Shown here in pieces: positions 1 through 11,689 of a DNA stretch of 36,196 bases (its first letter is position 1; each line of letters begins with the position of its first letter). This DNA comes from Welwitschia mirabilis (lineage: Eukaryota; Gnetophyta; Gnetopsida; Welwitschiales): positions 205,780,539 to 205,816,734 of the forward strand of contig JBOZIK010000001.1 of NCBI GenBank assembly GCA_051453625.1. Reading direction: 5' to 3'. Position numbers and translations under genes: made by a program. The notes under the pieces are model-generated. The model saw only the letters and a program-made list of their open reading frames with translations, did not search any database and was not told the origin of the DNA.

Positions 1-219
1 TAATGCTGCTAAGAAATATATAAGAAATGGTTTTAACATTAAAGATGAATTGAAACCAATCTTGTTTTTATAACATCGAACAATAAAAGAGAGATTAATC
101 ATGTTACATGAACCAACATTATATGATGACCCCATTGAAACAAACTTTCTTAATTTTAATAATGACGAACATGAATAATGAAAAGAAGCTCAACATCTTT
201 ACTCAATAGAAAAACTTTT

Positions 220-3060
220 TAAAGAGTGTTGTGGATGACAGATGGGACGACAACCCAAGATATCACCCATGAGCTTAAGAAATTACCCTAAGGTATAAAA
301 TAAATTTTTCTTTCTAGAAATCAAATTAAACCCTTGATAATCAGTGACCTTCTCACTCCTCAACAAGAATCTGATTTGACCTCACTCTTAAAATCAAAGG
401 AAAATTCCTTTGCTTGGATACATAGATACTTAGATGCAATTCCTCTTTCCATAATCTAATATAAAATCTATTTTTTGGATAATGCCGAACCTACTAGGCA
501 ACCCCAAAGAATACTAAATCTAGTCCTTAAAAAAATAATCAAAGATAAAATCATTAAACTTATGAATGCTAGAATTATATATGCCATAGTTGATAGTGAG
601 TGGGTTAGTCCTTTAATAGTAGTTTCAAAGAAAGAAGGGAAATGGAGAAAGTGCATTGACTTTAGAAAACTCAAGGAAGTTACTAAAAAATATCATTGTC
701 CTTTGTTCTTTATTCATCAAGTTATTGATAGAATCCAAGGTTATGCCTACTATTATTTTATTTATAGGTATAAGGGCTATAATTAGATTTGCATAGAAAG
801 TAAAGAGCAAGCTAAAACTACTTTCACATTTTCCTTTGGAACCTTTTAATGAGTCATGATAGGAATCTTTTTAGATTTGATAAAAGACTCTATTAAAACC
901 TTTATAGATGACTTCTCCATTTTTTATGATACTTCTGAACAAACTATAATGAGATTAGAAAAAGTCCTAGATTGGTGTATTGAGAGTGACTTACATTTGA
1001 GTTGGGAAAAGAGTTTTTTCCTTATAAAATATGAAATTATTTTAGGTCATTACATTTTAAAAGAAGGGATTAGAATAAACCCCTCAAAAGTGGATATCAT
1101 TAAAAACCTTAACCCACTAACTAATGTCAAACAAGTTAGATCTTTCCTTGGACATGCTAATTTTTATTAACAATTCATTCATGACTATGCTAAAACTTGA
1201 AGATCTTTTTACTCCTTACTTGAAAAAGATATTAAATTTGAGTGGATTAATTCATGCCAACTCACTTTTGGAACCCTTAAGAAACATATCTATTTTAAAC
1301 CTATTATCATGGGTCTCGATTGAAATAAAGACTTTGAACTTATATCTAATGCAAGCAACATTGTTGTAGGATGGGTTCTTAGCCAAAAAGATGAAAATGA
1401 TTTCAAAGTTATATTTTATCTTAGCAAAACTTGGTCAAGTACCCAATTTAACTACACTACCATTGAGAAAGAAATGCTTGCTATTATTTTTTGTTTAGAT
1501 CATCTTCAACTTTACCTTCTTAGTTTTCATATGAATATTTACATAAACCATGTCACCATCCATTATCTTGTGGCTAAAAAAGATTCAAGTGCTAGCCTTA
1601 TTAGGTAGATAATTTTAATGCAAGGATTTATTCTTACCATTATTGATAAGATTGAAGAACATAATAGCATTTTTGATCATCTTTCTCAACTTTCTTACTT
1701 CCATGATGGAACTTCCATTAATGACTCCTTTTCTGATGAGAAAATCTTTGTAATTAAACAACTATATGCTATTTCATCTTCTCATCCTGCTCCTTGGTAT
1801 GTTGACATCATGAATTATCTTATGACTATGAAAACTCCTCAGCATTGGAATCACAATCAATGCAAAAATTTTTTCCTTAGGATTGGTGACTATGAATGGA
1901 ATGAACCTCATCTTTATAGACATTACAAAGATTAAATTAGGTATAAATGTGTGCCTGAATGAGAAACATTAGAAATCTTAAAACTTTATCATGAAGGAGT
2001 ATATGGAGGATACTTTAGTGGTGAAAAGACCTCCATGAAAATTCTTCATTTTGATCTCTATTTACCTACTCTTTTCAATAATTCATTTGACTTCTCTAGG
2101 AAGTGCGATGCTTGTGAATTCAATGGTAGCATAACTTGTTCTCATGATATATTTCCCTAACTCATACTTAAATGTGAACCTTTTGATTATTGGGAAATTG
2201 ACTTTGTAGGCTCGATTACATCACATTATAATAAGAAAAATTATATCCTAGTAGCTGTCAGTTATGTTACTAAGTGGGTTGAAGTTATTCCTACCATCAA
2301 AAATGATGCTCGAACTATTTGCAAATTTGTCTAAACTCATATTTTTCAGTGATTTGGTTTTCCAAAACTTATCATTAGTGATCAATAAATGCATCTTATT
2401 AATCACCTCTTTTGAAAACTTTTTTTAATCCATTGGTGTTGAACATAAAATTGCTTGTTCTTATCATCTTCAAACCAATGGTTTAGCTGAAAATGCAAAT
2501 AGAGAAATCAAGAAAATGCTTCAAAAATTAATCTTTATTAATAAGAAGACTTGGTTCTCTAAACTTAATGATGTTCTTTAGGATTACCATACTACTTGAT
2601 ATAACTCTCTAGGTTTCTCACCTTATAAACTTATGTATGGTAAAGTGTGTATGTTACCAATTGATGTTTCCTATAATTCTTATTGATCCATCCATTAAAT
2701 TAATCTTGTTAACTTAAATAAGAATATTAAAATTCTTCTAGTTCAACCTAACCATTTAAATGAACAATATACTCATGTCTTACATCATTAACTTATTCAT
2801 AAAACTCAGGCCAAGTTTTGACATAATAAAAAGATTATTCATAAATAGTTTAAACCTAACCAACTTGTCTTGTTGTATAACACTTATGTACACCTTTTAC
2901 CCAAAAAGTTAACTTCTAAATGATTAGGTCCTTATCTTATAGAAAAATTACACTAAATTGCTCAAATAAAATCTCTAATCTAAACACTAGAGAAATCCAA
3001 AAGGTTAATGGACAAAGGTTAAAACTTTATGAGTCATCTCCTGATAAATCCTTGAACATG
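220..3060 (+). pseudogene. pol: E1 pol: RT, RNase H and integrase, decayed
   Basis: Most of the chain (about 328-2410) reads in one frame with roughly a dozen stops; a frameshift near 2413 moves the rest to another frame. In order: the linker before RT (328-470); RT with SEWVSPLIVVSKKEGKW (595-645) and the YxDD-equivalent FIDDF (901-915); the connection motif VRSFLGH (about 1135); RNase H with IEKEMLAI (about 1465); the integrase zinc region with CDAC kept (about 2107) but the GGH histidine changed to Tyr; integrase core acids at 2200 (WEID), 2380 (ISD) and 2489 (AEN); and a C-terminal LTSK-LGPYLIEK module (2905-2950). RT lacks about 20 codons between GTF (about 845) and MIGIF (856), where other plant gypsy elements carry the MPFGLCNAPATFQRC block. 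Stops and loss of RT residues make it non-functional. Confidence 0.88.
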
Positions 3061-4771
3061 ATAGAAGTACTTATTTTGGAAGCCCCTCTTTAAGAGGAGA
3101 ACCTTCCTTTTGTCATTATCTAAATTCTTTCTTAACTCATTCCTTAGGTAAACATAATGTTATCACTTGAATATCTTTAACTTAATATATGTATTTATTT
3201 ATAAAGTTTCTATGATTAGTAATATTTTACTTGGGCATTTTCTATGATAAAATTGGGTTCATCTAATTTTTAGACATTCGTATGTCTATGAACTTCATTT
3301 AGAAGGAAGATGCCTTGGTTCTTTTATTTTATTTTAATAATGTAAGTAAATTCATTATTTTTGCAAGATTTTACTTTATTACTCATCTCATTCCTTTTAT
3401 CCTTACAAGTGCTTGATCATGTAAACTCATTGATAAAGAAGAAAAAGAAAAAGAAGAATAAATACCATGTTCTTTCATGTTATATCTTTAAAACATGATA
3501 ATCATAATGTCATGTCTCAAGTGCATCAGGAAAATATTCTCAAGAGGAGCCTTCGGTAGTGTGATATGATAGCTATGGGAACTTCATTGAGGGCTCTGTT
3601 GGCCATGCTATGTGAGTTCTTACTCCTTTGACAATGGTTGCACTTCCCTCTTTATCAAAAAATAGTACTTCCATATGATCACTCTACTTTCTAGATTTTA
3701 GTGCTTGTTTTGATATGGTAGCTTTTAAGTTCCTATTTTAAAAACAACTTTTTATCTTATCATTTATTGTTTAATAATATTAGCATACTTGACATTATCA
3801 TAATCATTGCCTATTAAAGTGAAACTTTATGAATTTTTTACATTATGTAATGCATCATTATTAAGTGATTTTATGTTTGTGGCTAAGGGAATTTGTTAGG
3901 TTAGCATTTAGGGTAATAAAAAAATCTTCTTCATGTTCTTAGTTGTTTATTTTCATTTTTTTTTTTCCTTAGTTAATTTGTTGGATTTTCAAAGTCATTC
4001 TTTATACTTTTTCTACATCATATCATAGACCTAATCATTTTCTAGTTTCTTGTTATTTATTCATAATGTTTTCTAAAGGATTATTGTTTCTTTTTGATAG
4101 GTTTCCATGATTTGATTAATTCCATATTTCCATGCATTTGGGCACATCTGAGGCATCTTTGAGCATTACTTCTTCCCATTTATGCATTTTCCTCTACTAT
4201 CGCCTTTCTCTTCTCTACCATGTGGTTTAGTTTTAGGCTGATTCTTCACTTTTTCTTTGATTGCTATCTTATTTTTGTTGTTTTTTTGCATTTTCTAGTT
4301 TTTTGAAATTTTCTGGCTTCATCTTTCTCTCCAAACGACTGTTTTAATGATTGTCGTTCCAATATGTCATCCTCATAATAGAGGGATGACACTCATTTTC
4401 TACTCATGATGCAATTTAGGATGTCTTACTTTTTAAATTTTTTAATTTCTGAGCTTTTATGATCTAAATTTATAATGAGTTATTTGCATGAGTTTTTCAT
4501 ATTATTTGAATAAATTTTTTAGAGAATTCATGAACTTTATTTTTGCAGAATCTAGTAGTTCTCTCACATGTTTTTCCATAGTCATGTTTTTAGATCATCT
4601 CAATTATGCTATATCTACTTTAATCCTTTGTTCTTTTACTGATACTAAGGAATTTTAAGACATCATATTCTAGAAAATAGCACTACTTAAGCTTGTCAAA
4701 ATGGTCCATTATCATTATTTTTGTAATACGCATACAGAATTTCATTTTTATGAGTTAGCAAAGTTACATTT
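3061..4771 (+). repeat. E1 3' non-coding region (between pol and LTR)
   Basis: There is no open frame here. The stretch is homologous by eye to the reverse complements of 21014-22893 (copy A) and 25545-27300 (copy B). Shared landmarks are ACTTGGGCATT near 3231, a purine run of GAAAAAGAAAAAGAAG type at 3434-3460, and CATAATCATTGCCTATTAAAGTG near 3803. It is the long spacer between integrase and 3' LTR typical of Athila/Tat elements. No regulatory function can be assigned. It ends at the first N gap. Confidence 0.75.
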
Positions 4772-4965
4772 NNNNNNNNNNNNNNNNNNNNNNNNNNNNN
4801 NNNNNNNNNNNNNNNNNNNNNNNNNNNNNNNNNNNNNNNNNNNNNNNNNNNNNNNNNNNNNNNNNNNNNNNNNNNNNNNNNNNNNNNNNNNNNNNNNNNN
4901 NNNNNNNNNNNNNNNNNNNNNNNNNNNNNNNNNNNNNNNNNNNNNNNNNNNNNNNNNNNNNNNNN
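4772..4965. other. Assembly gap (194 N)
   Basis: A run of 194 N falls inside the E1 3' region just upstream of the LTR. The non-round size suggests an estimated or partly closed gap. Any frame drawn across it is meaningless. Confidence 0.99.
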
Positions 4966-5011
4966 TGACCGCTTACTTTATTAGGGACTGACAAGGTTAA
5001 GTAGAAGGCTA

Positions 5012-6366
5012 TGTTGTGACGCTAATTTGTAGGAATTTGATGCTGTATTTTGAATACATTTTTAGGACATTCACATAAGTTTTGATGAAATACTAAGGAC
5101 TATGGAGATTTGATGGGATGATTAGTAAAACATGTAATCCTTAGGATTTTTGGCATTTTCTTAGGCCTATTCTAATACTACATATTTGGAAGGAGGATCT
5201 TATGATGTAAACTGCTCACTTACCTTGGAGAGTGGAGAAAAGGAAAATATTTGTCCCCTTTCTCATCCCTACAACAGATAGGAAGATGATACTGCTAACA
5301 TGGATAAAGGCTATAGGGATGATAATAGTATATGGAGTACATAGAGACATGTGGCATGGTGTCATCCCCTATGTTATCCCAATGACATGAAGGACAACGA
5401 CACTAGTAACATGAATAGAAAAGATGCTAAGCTGACAGCATCACATGGAACACATAGAGGTAGGTGACACATGGCATCATCCCTAATGTTATCCCCACGA
5501 TAGTCGAGATGACAACTGTTTTTACATGTTTGAAAGAAATATCATTATAAATGGGGTTAAAAAACACATGTCAGTTATTAGGATTTTTGTTTTCTTTCCT
5601 TTTGGGTTTTGCTTCCAAATCCTCAAATAAAAAACTATAAATACCCTTACCCTCATTCATTTCTACTCTATCTTTTGTACTTGATACTTTTGATGTAGGA
5701 TTTAAGGATAAGAGGTTCATCTAGTGCTAAAGAAAGGAGTCTTTTTGGTGTTAGGCTGATTATCTTCCATTGAGGTGTTGTTGTTCTGATTGTAGGTTGA
5801 TGTATGTTCTAAATACTCTTTAAGTTAATACATTTTTTTCTTTTCATTCTAATTCTGTGAATGTTCCTTATGGTTTAAGTTGTTCATGGTTAAGTGACAT
5901 ATCTGTGATTTATTTAGATCATCAGGGAAACCTTTGTTAAGGTTGACTTTTCTTAGTAGTATATTTGAATTGAATTTCCATTTCATTCCATATTTCATAT
6001 TGCATATAGTTTATATTTGTTAAGAACTAGTTGGATGCTCTTCTTAATTTATATAAGTTATAGAGAAGGTAGTCTTTGTGACAGAAGGACTAGAATCTAG
6101 GTAGGATCAATTATCATTTCCATTCACTACATCTCATATTCATTCATTTTACATTGCATTTACTTGTTTATTTCCTTTAAGTTTCTATAAGATAAAAGAC
6201 TAAAAATACTTTGAGAAATAAATTCTCTAACTCTAAGCCTAGTACAATCATTGAAGTACGAAATTCGGGTGAACTCCCATCTATACTAGCATGTATTTAT
6301 TATAAGTTATATTATTTATAAGTTTACCTAAAGGACTTCAAGATTGCATAAATTCACACCGCAACA
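5012..6366 (+). repeat. Gypsy family LTR, copy 1 (3' LTR of E1)
   Basis: The LTR begins TGTTGTGACG and ends CCGCAACA, giving the inverted termini TGTTG/CAACA. Its ends were set by comparison with reverse copies 19800-21013 and 30976-32187 and with the partial copy at 33197. Shared blocks include ATTTGTAGG after the start, TTGGTGTTAGG (about 5738), CATTGAGGTGTTGTT (about 5769) and a CTCCCAT...AGCATGT block near 6276-6290. It carries three repeats of a CATCCC...GATGAC-type unit in U3 (5265-5520). At 1355 bp it is about 140 bp longer than the two reverse copies. E1 3' sequence precedes it. What follows may be a degraded leader (see findings). Confidence 0.82.
5636..5643 (+). promoter_or_regulatory. 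TATA box of gypsy LTR copy 1
   Basis: TATAAATA inside CTATAAATACCCTTACC lies 624 bp into the LTR, with the pyrimidine-rich downstream sequence usual at a plant LTR transcription start. The equivalent spot in the reverse copies has decayed to TTAATAAAT-type sequence, and in the fourth copy it is where C4 was inserted. Function is inferred from sequence only. Confidence 0.6.
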
Positions 6367-6580
6367 CATTTGATATGAAGACAAATAAAAAGGGATGTAA
6401 TTACATATAAAACAAATAAGTGTTATTTTCACTTCTAGTTTTATACTTATGTTTACTTGATTTATGCATCTTTATCATGCATTCTTTTAAATTTAATTAG
6501 ACTTATTATAACATGTTGTATATTTAATGATAATTACTTATAATATCATTCTCTAACATCATATGATTAGTGATACTATG

Positions 6581-6676
6581 TCAAGAGAAGCATGTTTTTC
6601 AATCCTCTTCTTTCTTATTTTCTCCTTTCTTCTCATTTCTTCCAATACCATTCTCTCATGCTTCCACTTCTCTTGA
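6581..6676. repeat. Imperfect inverted repeat (fold-back)
   Basis: The left arm TCAAGAGAAGCATG (6581-6594) is complementary to the right arm CATGCTTCCACTTCTCTTGA (6657-6676), apart from a few extra bases in the right arm. The loop of about 60 bases is pyrimidine-rich. It could be a chance fold or a relic of a small fold-back element. No target duplication was seen. Confidence 0.4.
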
Positions 6677-8230
6677 GAATTAATTGATAAATTCTTATTC
6701 TCTCCTTTCTAATAGCACAAATTTATTATTTGTATATATAATTTAACCTAAATTTGAACTTTAAATATTTGTTTTTGCATTAATTTTTTCTTCTTTTTTC
6801 CTTTTTTTGATTATAGTATAAATTAGTAAAATTTAGTGCTAGTTTTAATCGTAACTCTTTTTCTATAACTATAATTGCTAAGAAACATTTTAAATAGATT
6901 TCTCACTTAATTTATAAACTTTTCTTATAAATTAGTGGAAGATCTAGCTTAATCTCTAAAATCTCATTTTTGACTATTTAAAGTTGAGTTATAGTTTTAC
7001 TTAGAATTTATTAGAATTTATGAAATATTTATTTTTTGATTCTTACATGCTGATGTTTTCTATCATTATTATAATAATCTTATAAAGTTAAGATTTGATT
7101 TTATAGTATGTTATAAATACTTTTAGAATATAAAATCCATGTTTTCTTAAGTTTTTTAATTTTCCTAATATTATTAGTCAAAGTAGAGTTGAATATATTT
7201 ATAGATATTTTAATGGTTTTAATTAGTCTTACTTAATATTGAATATTTGATTTTAAAGACTTATTGTTGAATATATTATGATTTCTTTGATGTTTTTGAA
7301 AATTTCTAAGTCCATCTTTGTAAGTTTCTTTTTTAATTTTCTCTTTTTTCTCTCTTTATCCTTGTTAAAATATCATGAAATGAACTAGATTTTATCTTGA
7401 TAGAATAAATATTTGCATGTTGGCTTTTGATCAATTACATGTAAATTTATTATCCAATTTATATATTACATCACTTTTATAACTCATTTCAATCCTAGCT
7501 TAGTTATGTTTAAATTTAAATACATTTAAATTTGGTAAAAAATCATAAAATCAAATAGTTTACTACATTAGTTTTAAGAATTATGTTTTAAAAGTGCTAC
7601 ATTTGATTTTAAGTTAATGCATAATTAGTACAAAGGGAATAAGACTTATACATGTCTATAATTTATATCATTTTGAGCAGTAAATGTTTCAAGAAAAACT
7701 AATTTCACATAACAATGTATAAAGTTAATTTTAACTACTTTAACTATTTTTATCATTCATTTGAGTTATAAATGATCTTTAAAATAGTAAGACTGTTTAT
7801 GAAAGGTTACTTCTTTCTTATTCATAATATTATTCTTTTCAAATCTTATGAGATTACACTTGTTATTCATGCTATTCTTAAAGTTTATTATATGTTATGC
7901 TTTGTGATTACATGAATGTCACTTGTATCTATTTCTAATAAATATTTTTTTAATCATGTAAAGTAATACTTTTATTAAAAATTATTCAATAATTTTGTTA
8001 AGGTTATGTACCTAGTACATTAATTAAATACTTGCTTACTTTTATTATACATGCAATGAATTACTTATGTTTTATTTCTCCTTTTCCTAGCTAAATGTAT
8101 TATGTTAAATACATAACTCCTTTTATATTGACTTAAAACATGATCTTCTCATTTTAAAAATTGAGTTTTTTTTTGGATCAAAATTGGTGTTGTTGTAAGG
8201 GATTTGTGATATCTGTGTGCAATATTATAG

Positions 8231-8255
8231 TTTTCTTTCTTTCTTTCTTTCTTTT
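8231..8255. repeat. CTTT microsatellite
   Basis: A short simple repeat of TTTC/CTTT units, about five copies, on the plus strand. Confidence 0.9.
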
Positions 8256-8842
8256 TGAACGGTTGTACACTTAATAAAAGTTTTATTTTCAAGTGCTTTT
8301 TATATTACAAATTTATTAATGAATTAATCAGCACAACATTACTTTATCAAGCATTTCAAATACATGTGTTCTAGATTTACTTTCTTTTTATGCATCTTTT
8401 TTTGTTATTTTACACACATTTCATGTGTGAGAAAATATTGGATTCATGTTGAAAATTGTTTAAAAATATTGCATAATTCTAAATATTCATCTCCAAAGCA
8501 TTCTTCTCTAGATTTATTTTTACCATATCTTCTAGAGAGCATAACATCTCATATAAGCCTTAAACATTCTTTCTTTTTAAGTGGCCATCCAAGATAGCAT
8601 TTATCACCTTCTTTTGGATAATATTTTGAAGGAAATAAAATTAAGTATTTCATAAATTTCACTCTAGACATTTTTATTTCTATTAATAGTCTTAAGGATT
8701 TTCCTAATTTTTCATGGTTTAAATCATGGGAATCCTTATGAATTTCATAAATAATTTAATATATTTTTTAAGATTATAGTTGAAGCTAATTTTGACATAT
8801 TATCCTTCTTCTTTTAAAGGATGTGGCTATATACTAGCTTAT

Positions 8843-9610
8843 GATTATAAAAAATAATAAAGATCTTAAAGAAGCATTTATTTAAAAATTTCTTTTTACA
8901 ACTCCTTTTAGCTAAATGAAAATATTCATTAATAGATTTAAACAAATTTCTCATGAATCTTACTCTAAAATGTTTAGGCATTATAGGAAAGTTTCTATTA
9001 AAAATCCTAATCATGGATTTAAAGCATAGATATTATTATTATTATTTTTCTATGAAATCCTACATAAAGGCATACTAAAATGGTAGTAATATTAACTAAT
9101 GTTAAATTACTTCATGCTATATCTAATAAATATTTGATGGAGTTTAAAGAAATGATAGAAATAACTCATAGGTAGGGTAGACCTAAAATGACTTAAATGA
9201 TCTTTTGATTAAGGATAAATCAAATGAAAAATTAATTAAGAAAATTAAATTTATCTTGATTTAATTAGAAAATATTAAATTAGAACAAGAGCAATAAAGA
9301 CAAAATCTAACTCAAACTTTATCAAATTTTCCTTTTTATGAGTTTTGTCAAATAGAGTGTCATGAAATAAAAATGTATCAAAATTTTAAGGTATCTTAAA
9401 TTATTTATAATAATATCATTTATCTAAATCTTATGCCTTTAATCAAAATGATCATGCTAATATAACATGTAATAAGTATAATAATTCACAATCAAATAAG
9501 TTTCATCAAAATCAAAGTAACTATTACCCCTTCAAGAACCAATTACAATGATAACCTAAATCATTACCTTTTCCTCTATGGTATGAAAATAAATTAGAAG
9601 AAATGTGAAA
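8843..9610 (+). pseudogene. gag: E3 gag (Retrotrans_gag type), decayed
   Basis: Gag would form the virus-like particle. From 8843 to about 9078 one frame reads through three stops and gives the Retrotrans_gag pattern: a KEAFI-KFL start, a central INRFKQISHESYSKMFRHYR helix (about 8930-8985), then KNPNHGF (about 8999) and a FFYE segment. This order matches the plant gypsy arrangement of F-x-Q, ES, ERF, CPHHG and FYxGL. Downstream, 9480-9610 in a shifted frame gives the Gln/Asn/Pro-rich tail (HQNQSNYYPFKNQ). The region in between is too broken to follow. The start codon is not identifiable. Confidence 0.62.
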
Positions 9611-9924
9611 ATTTTAGTAAACAAAAAGGGCTAAACATAATAAATTCTTTAGTAATTAACTCATGGAGTGGAATAACACACTGATGTGAGTAAAAATAAT
9701 TATAAATATATCCATAAAATATTTAAGAATGTTAACATTAATCTTTCTCTTTCCTAGGTAAGTAAGAAGATTTCATTTTATACCAAACTTTTTAAAGGTT
9801 TATGTACCCAAAATATAAAAAATTAGATAACTAAAGAAAAATTAAATTCTATTGCTTATACTTTATGCTTTTTACAATTCAAAATACTAGTGAAATATGG
9901 TAATCCTATATTCCCTAATAGTAC

Positions 9925-10262
9925 TAATACTATTGAAGATTATATTACTAATAAAGCTTTAGTAGATTTAGAAGCTAGAGTTAATCTTACATAAAAAGCT
10001 ATTTCTCAAGCCTTAGGAGTCAACTATGTTGTTCTTACTAGTGTAAGTATTTATACGATTGACAAAACATTAGTAAAACCCTATAAATCTTGAAATATTT
10101 TTTAATTTAAATAGATAAAGCTATTTATCTTATCAACTTTATGATTCTTAAAGTACTTATAGATTCAATAACTTATCTCATCATTCTTGACCTACCTTGG
10201 CTTGCAACTATTGATGTTGAATTTAACTATAGATCTAATCCATTAAAAATGATTCATAAACC
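9925..10262 (+). pseudogene. E3 aspartic protease, decayed
   Basis: This retroviral-type protease would process Gag-Pol. The active-site strand reads ALVDLEARVNL at about 9957-9989, with the catalytic Asp codon at 9964. The expected Asp-x-Gly is now Asp-Leu-Glu, a single G-to-A change that removes the essential glycine. After a frameshift, the C-terminal signature ILDLPWLAT (about 10185) corresponds to the LGRPFLAT motif of plant gypsy proteases. Stops and the missing Gly make it dead. Confidence 0.66.
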
Positions 10263-10290
10263 TTAGTGTAGATCAAATCTAAATGTTAAA

Positions 10291-11500
10291 AATACTATTA
10301 AAAAATAAATCAAAAAACTTTATGAATCTAAAATTATTTACCCCATTGTAATTAGTAAATGAATGAGTCCTTTGTAAGTTATTCCAAAGAAGAATGGTAA
10401 ATGATAAATATTTGTGGATTTTTATGATTTTAATACTTATATCAAGTTTTTTTAATTGATGAAATATTTGATAAACTATTTGAGCACCATTACTATTCTT
10501 TTTGGGATGGATATGATGGTTATGATCAAATCCTTATAGCTCTAAAGATAAAGGAAAAAATTAATTTTACTTACTAATTTAGAGTTTTTCATACTATTAT
10601 ATGGATTTTTATTTATGTAGTTCTATTATAACTTTCCAAAGATGTATGGTGAGATATTTTGCTAAATTCTTGAATAAAGTCTTAAAACTATTTATGGATT
10701 ATTTTTCTAATTGGGATGATTATATCAATCAAATAATGTCTCATTTAAAGTTTACCTTAAAGAATTATATTAATCATAATCTTAAACTTAGTGGGAAAAA
10801 GGTTAAGGGTAAAAGTTATTTCATGGTAACTAAAGGCACCAGTAAAGTTTATATTATATTTTAAAAAAGAAAGGAAAACTTAATCCTATTAAAATTAATA
10901 CTATTTTCTCTTTACCTACCTTTACTTATATAAATGATATAAGATCTTCCTCAGGACATGTTAATTTTCATTATCATTTCATTCCATATTTTATTTCATT
11001 TAATAAAACTTTAATTAGGTTTTATTTTTAACATTTCTCTTTATTTTGGAATTTCAAAAACATGAGAAACTTTTATCATCTTCATTTGTTCTTTAAATTC
11101 CTAACTAGTATTTTCCTTTTAAGGTGATGAGTAATGTAAGGGATTTCATAGAAGACACAACATTAGGAGAATATATTAACTATAAATTGTATGCTTTTTT
11201 ATGCTAGAAAAAATTTACATGATGCAAAAATTAAATCTTCAATTAATGAAAAGGAGATCTTTGGTATTGTATTTACTCTTGAAACATTTCATTCCTATCT
11301 TATCAGTTGTACTATAACTATCTTTACTAATCATGCTACTTTAAATGCATTTTAAATAAGTGCTTAAATAAATTCCACATTATTTGTTAAGATTTCTTTA
11401 ATGCAAGAATTTTATATTATTAGGGATATGATAGAAAATAAAACTATTATTACTAGTTATTCATCTTGTCTTTTATTGTCTATTAATTTAATCAAGATTA
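10291..11500 (+). pseudogene. E3 reverse transcriptase and RNase H, decayed
   Basis: RT begins with ESKIIYPIV and VIPKKNGK (10320-10400). It continues with WDGYDGYDQILIAL (about 10507), MDFYLCSSIITFQRCM (10601-10648) and the catalytic box FMDYF (10691-10705), where the second Asp of DD is Tyr. A thumb segment with SGHVNF (about 10950) follows. RNase H appears at about 11200-11340 as NEKEIFGIVFTLETFHSYL and TNHATL, matching the TTEKELLAVVFA and YTDHAAL motifs of the family. At least two frameshifts and many stops are present. Unlike E1, the FGLC...TFQRC block is retained. Confidence 0.72.
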
Positions 11501-11689
11501 ATAAAAATTTTTAGATTAATATTTACATCAATGTTTAATTTCGGTATGCTAATATTGTAAATTTTAAACTTTATGATAAACTCTAAAGAAACATGTCTTA
11601 TTATGAGAATTATAAAGATCTATTTAACAACAAAATGTTTTATAGGACCACTAATGTTGTTTAAATATTATGCTAAATAAGTCTTTTAA

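Larger units (their letters stand above)
1..6366 (+). mobile_element. Ty3-gypsy element E1 (Athila/Tat-like), 3' half
   Basis: This is the right-hand part of a plant gypsy retrotransposon. From left to right it has decayed pol, a 1.7-kb non-coding 3' region, an N gap and one LTR. The 5' LTR, gag and protease lie outside the window. The same LTR and 3' region recur in reverse at 19800-32187, and the LTR alone recurs at 33197-33809, so this is a multi-copy family. A long non-coding stretch between integrase and 3' LTR, and a tRNA-Asp primer site in the reverse copy, fit the Athila/Tat group. That lineage call is inferred from motifs, not from a tree. Confidence 0.8.
6367..8842 (+). other. AT-rich DNA with no recognisable gene
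   Basis: I see no coding trace here; short frames are accidental. It holds a 14-bp inverted repeat (arms near 6581-6594 and 6657-6676) and a CTTT microsatellite at 8231-8255. It sits between an LTR and the E3 gag, so it could be degraded LTR, leader or upstream gag sequence of E3. The first 70 bases show weak similarity to the E2 leader. Confidence 0.5.

Noticed and set aside
4701-4994. Open frames on both strands across the N run
   Set aside because: They exist only because N codons are not read as stops.
8364-8597. A 77-codon plus-strand frame
   Set aside because: No motif, no neighbours, and it lies in featureless AT-rich DNA; its length is expected by chance.
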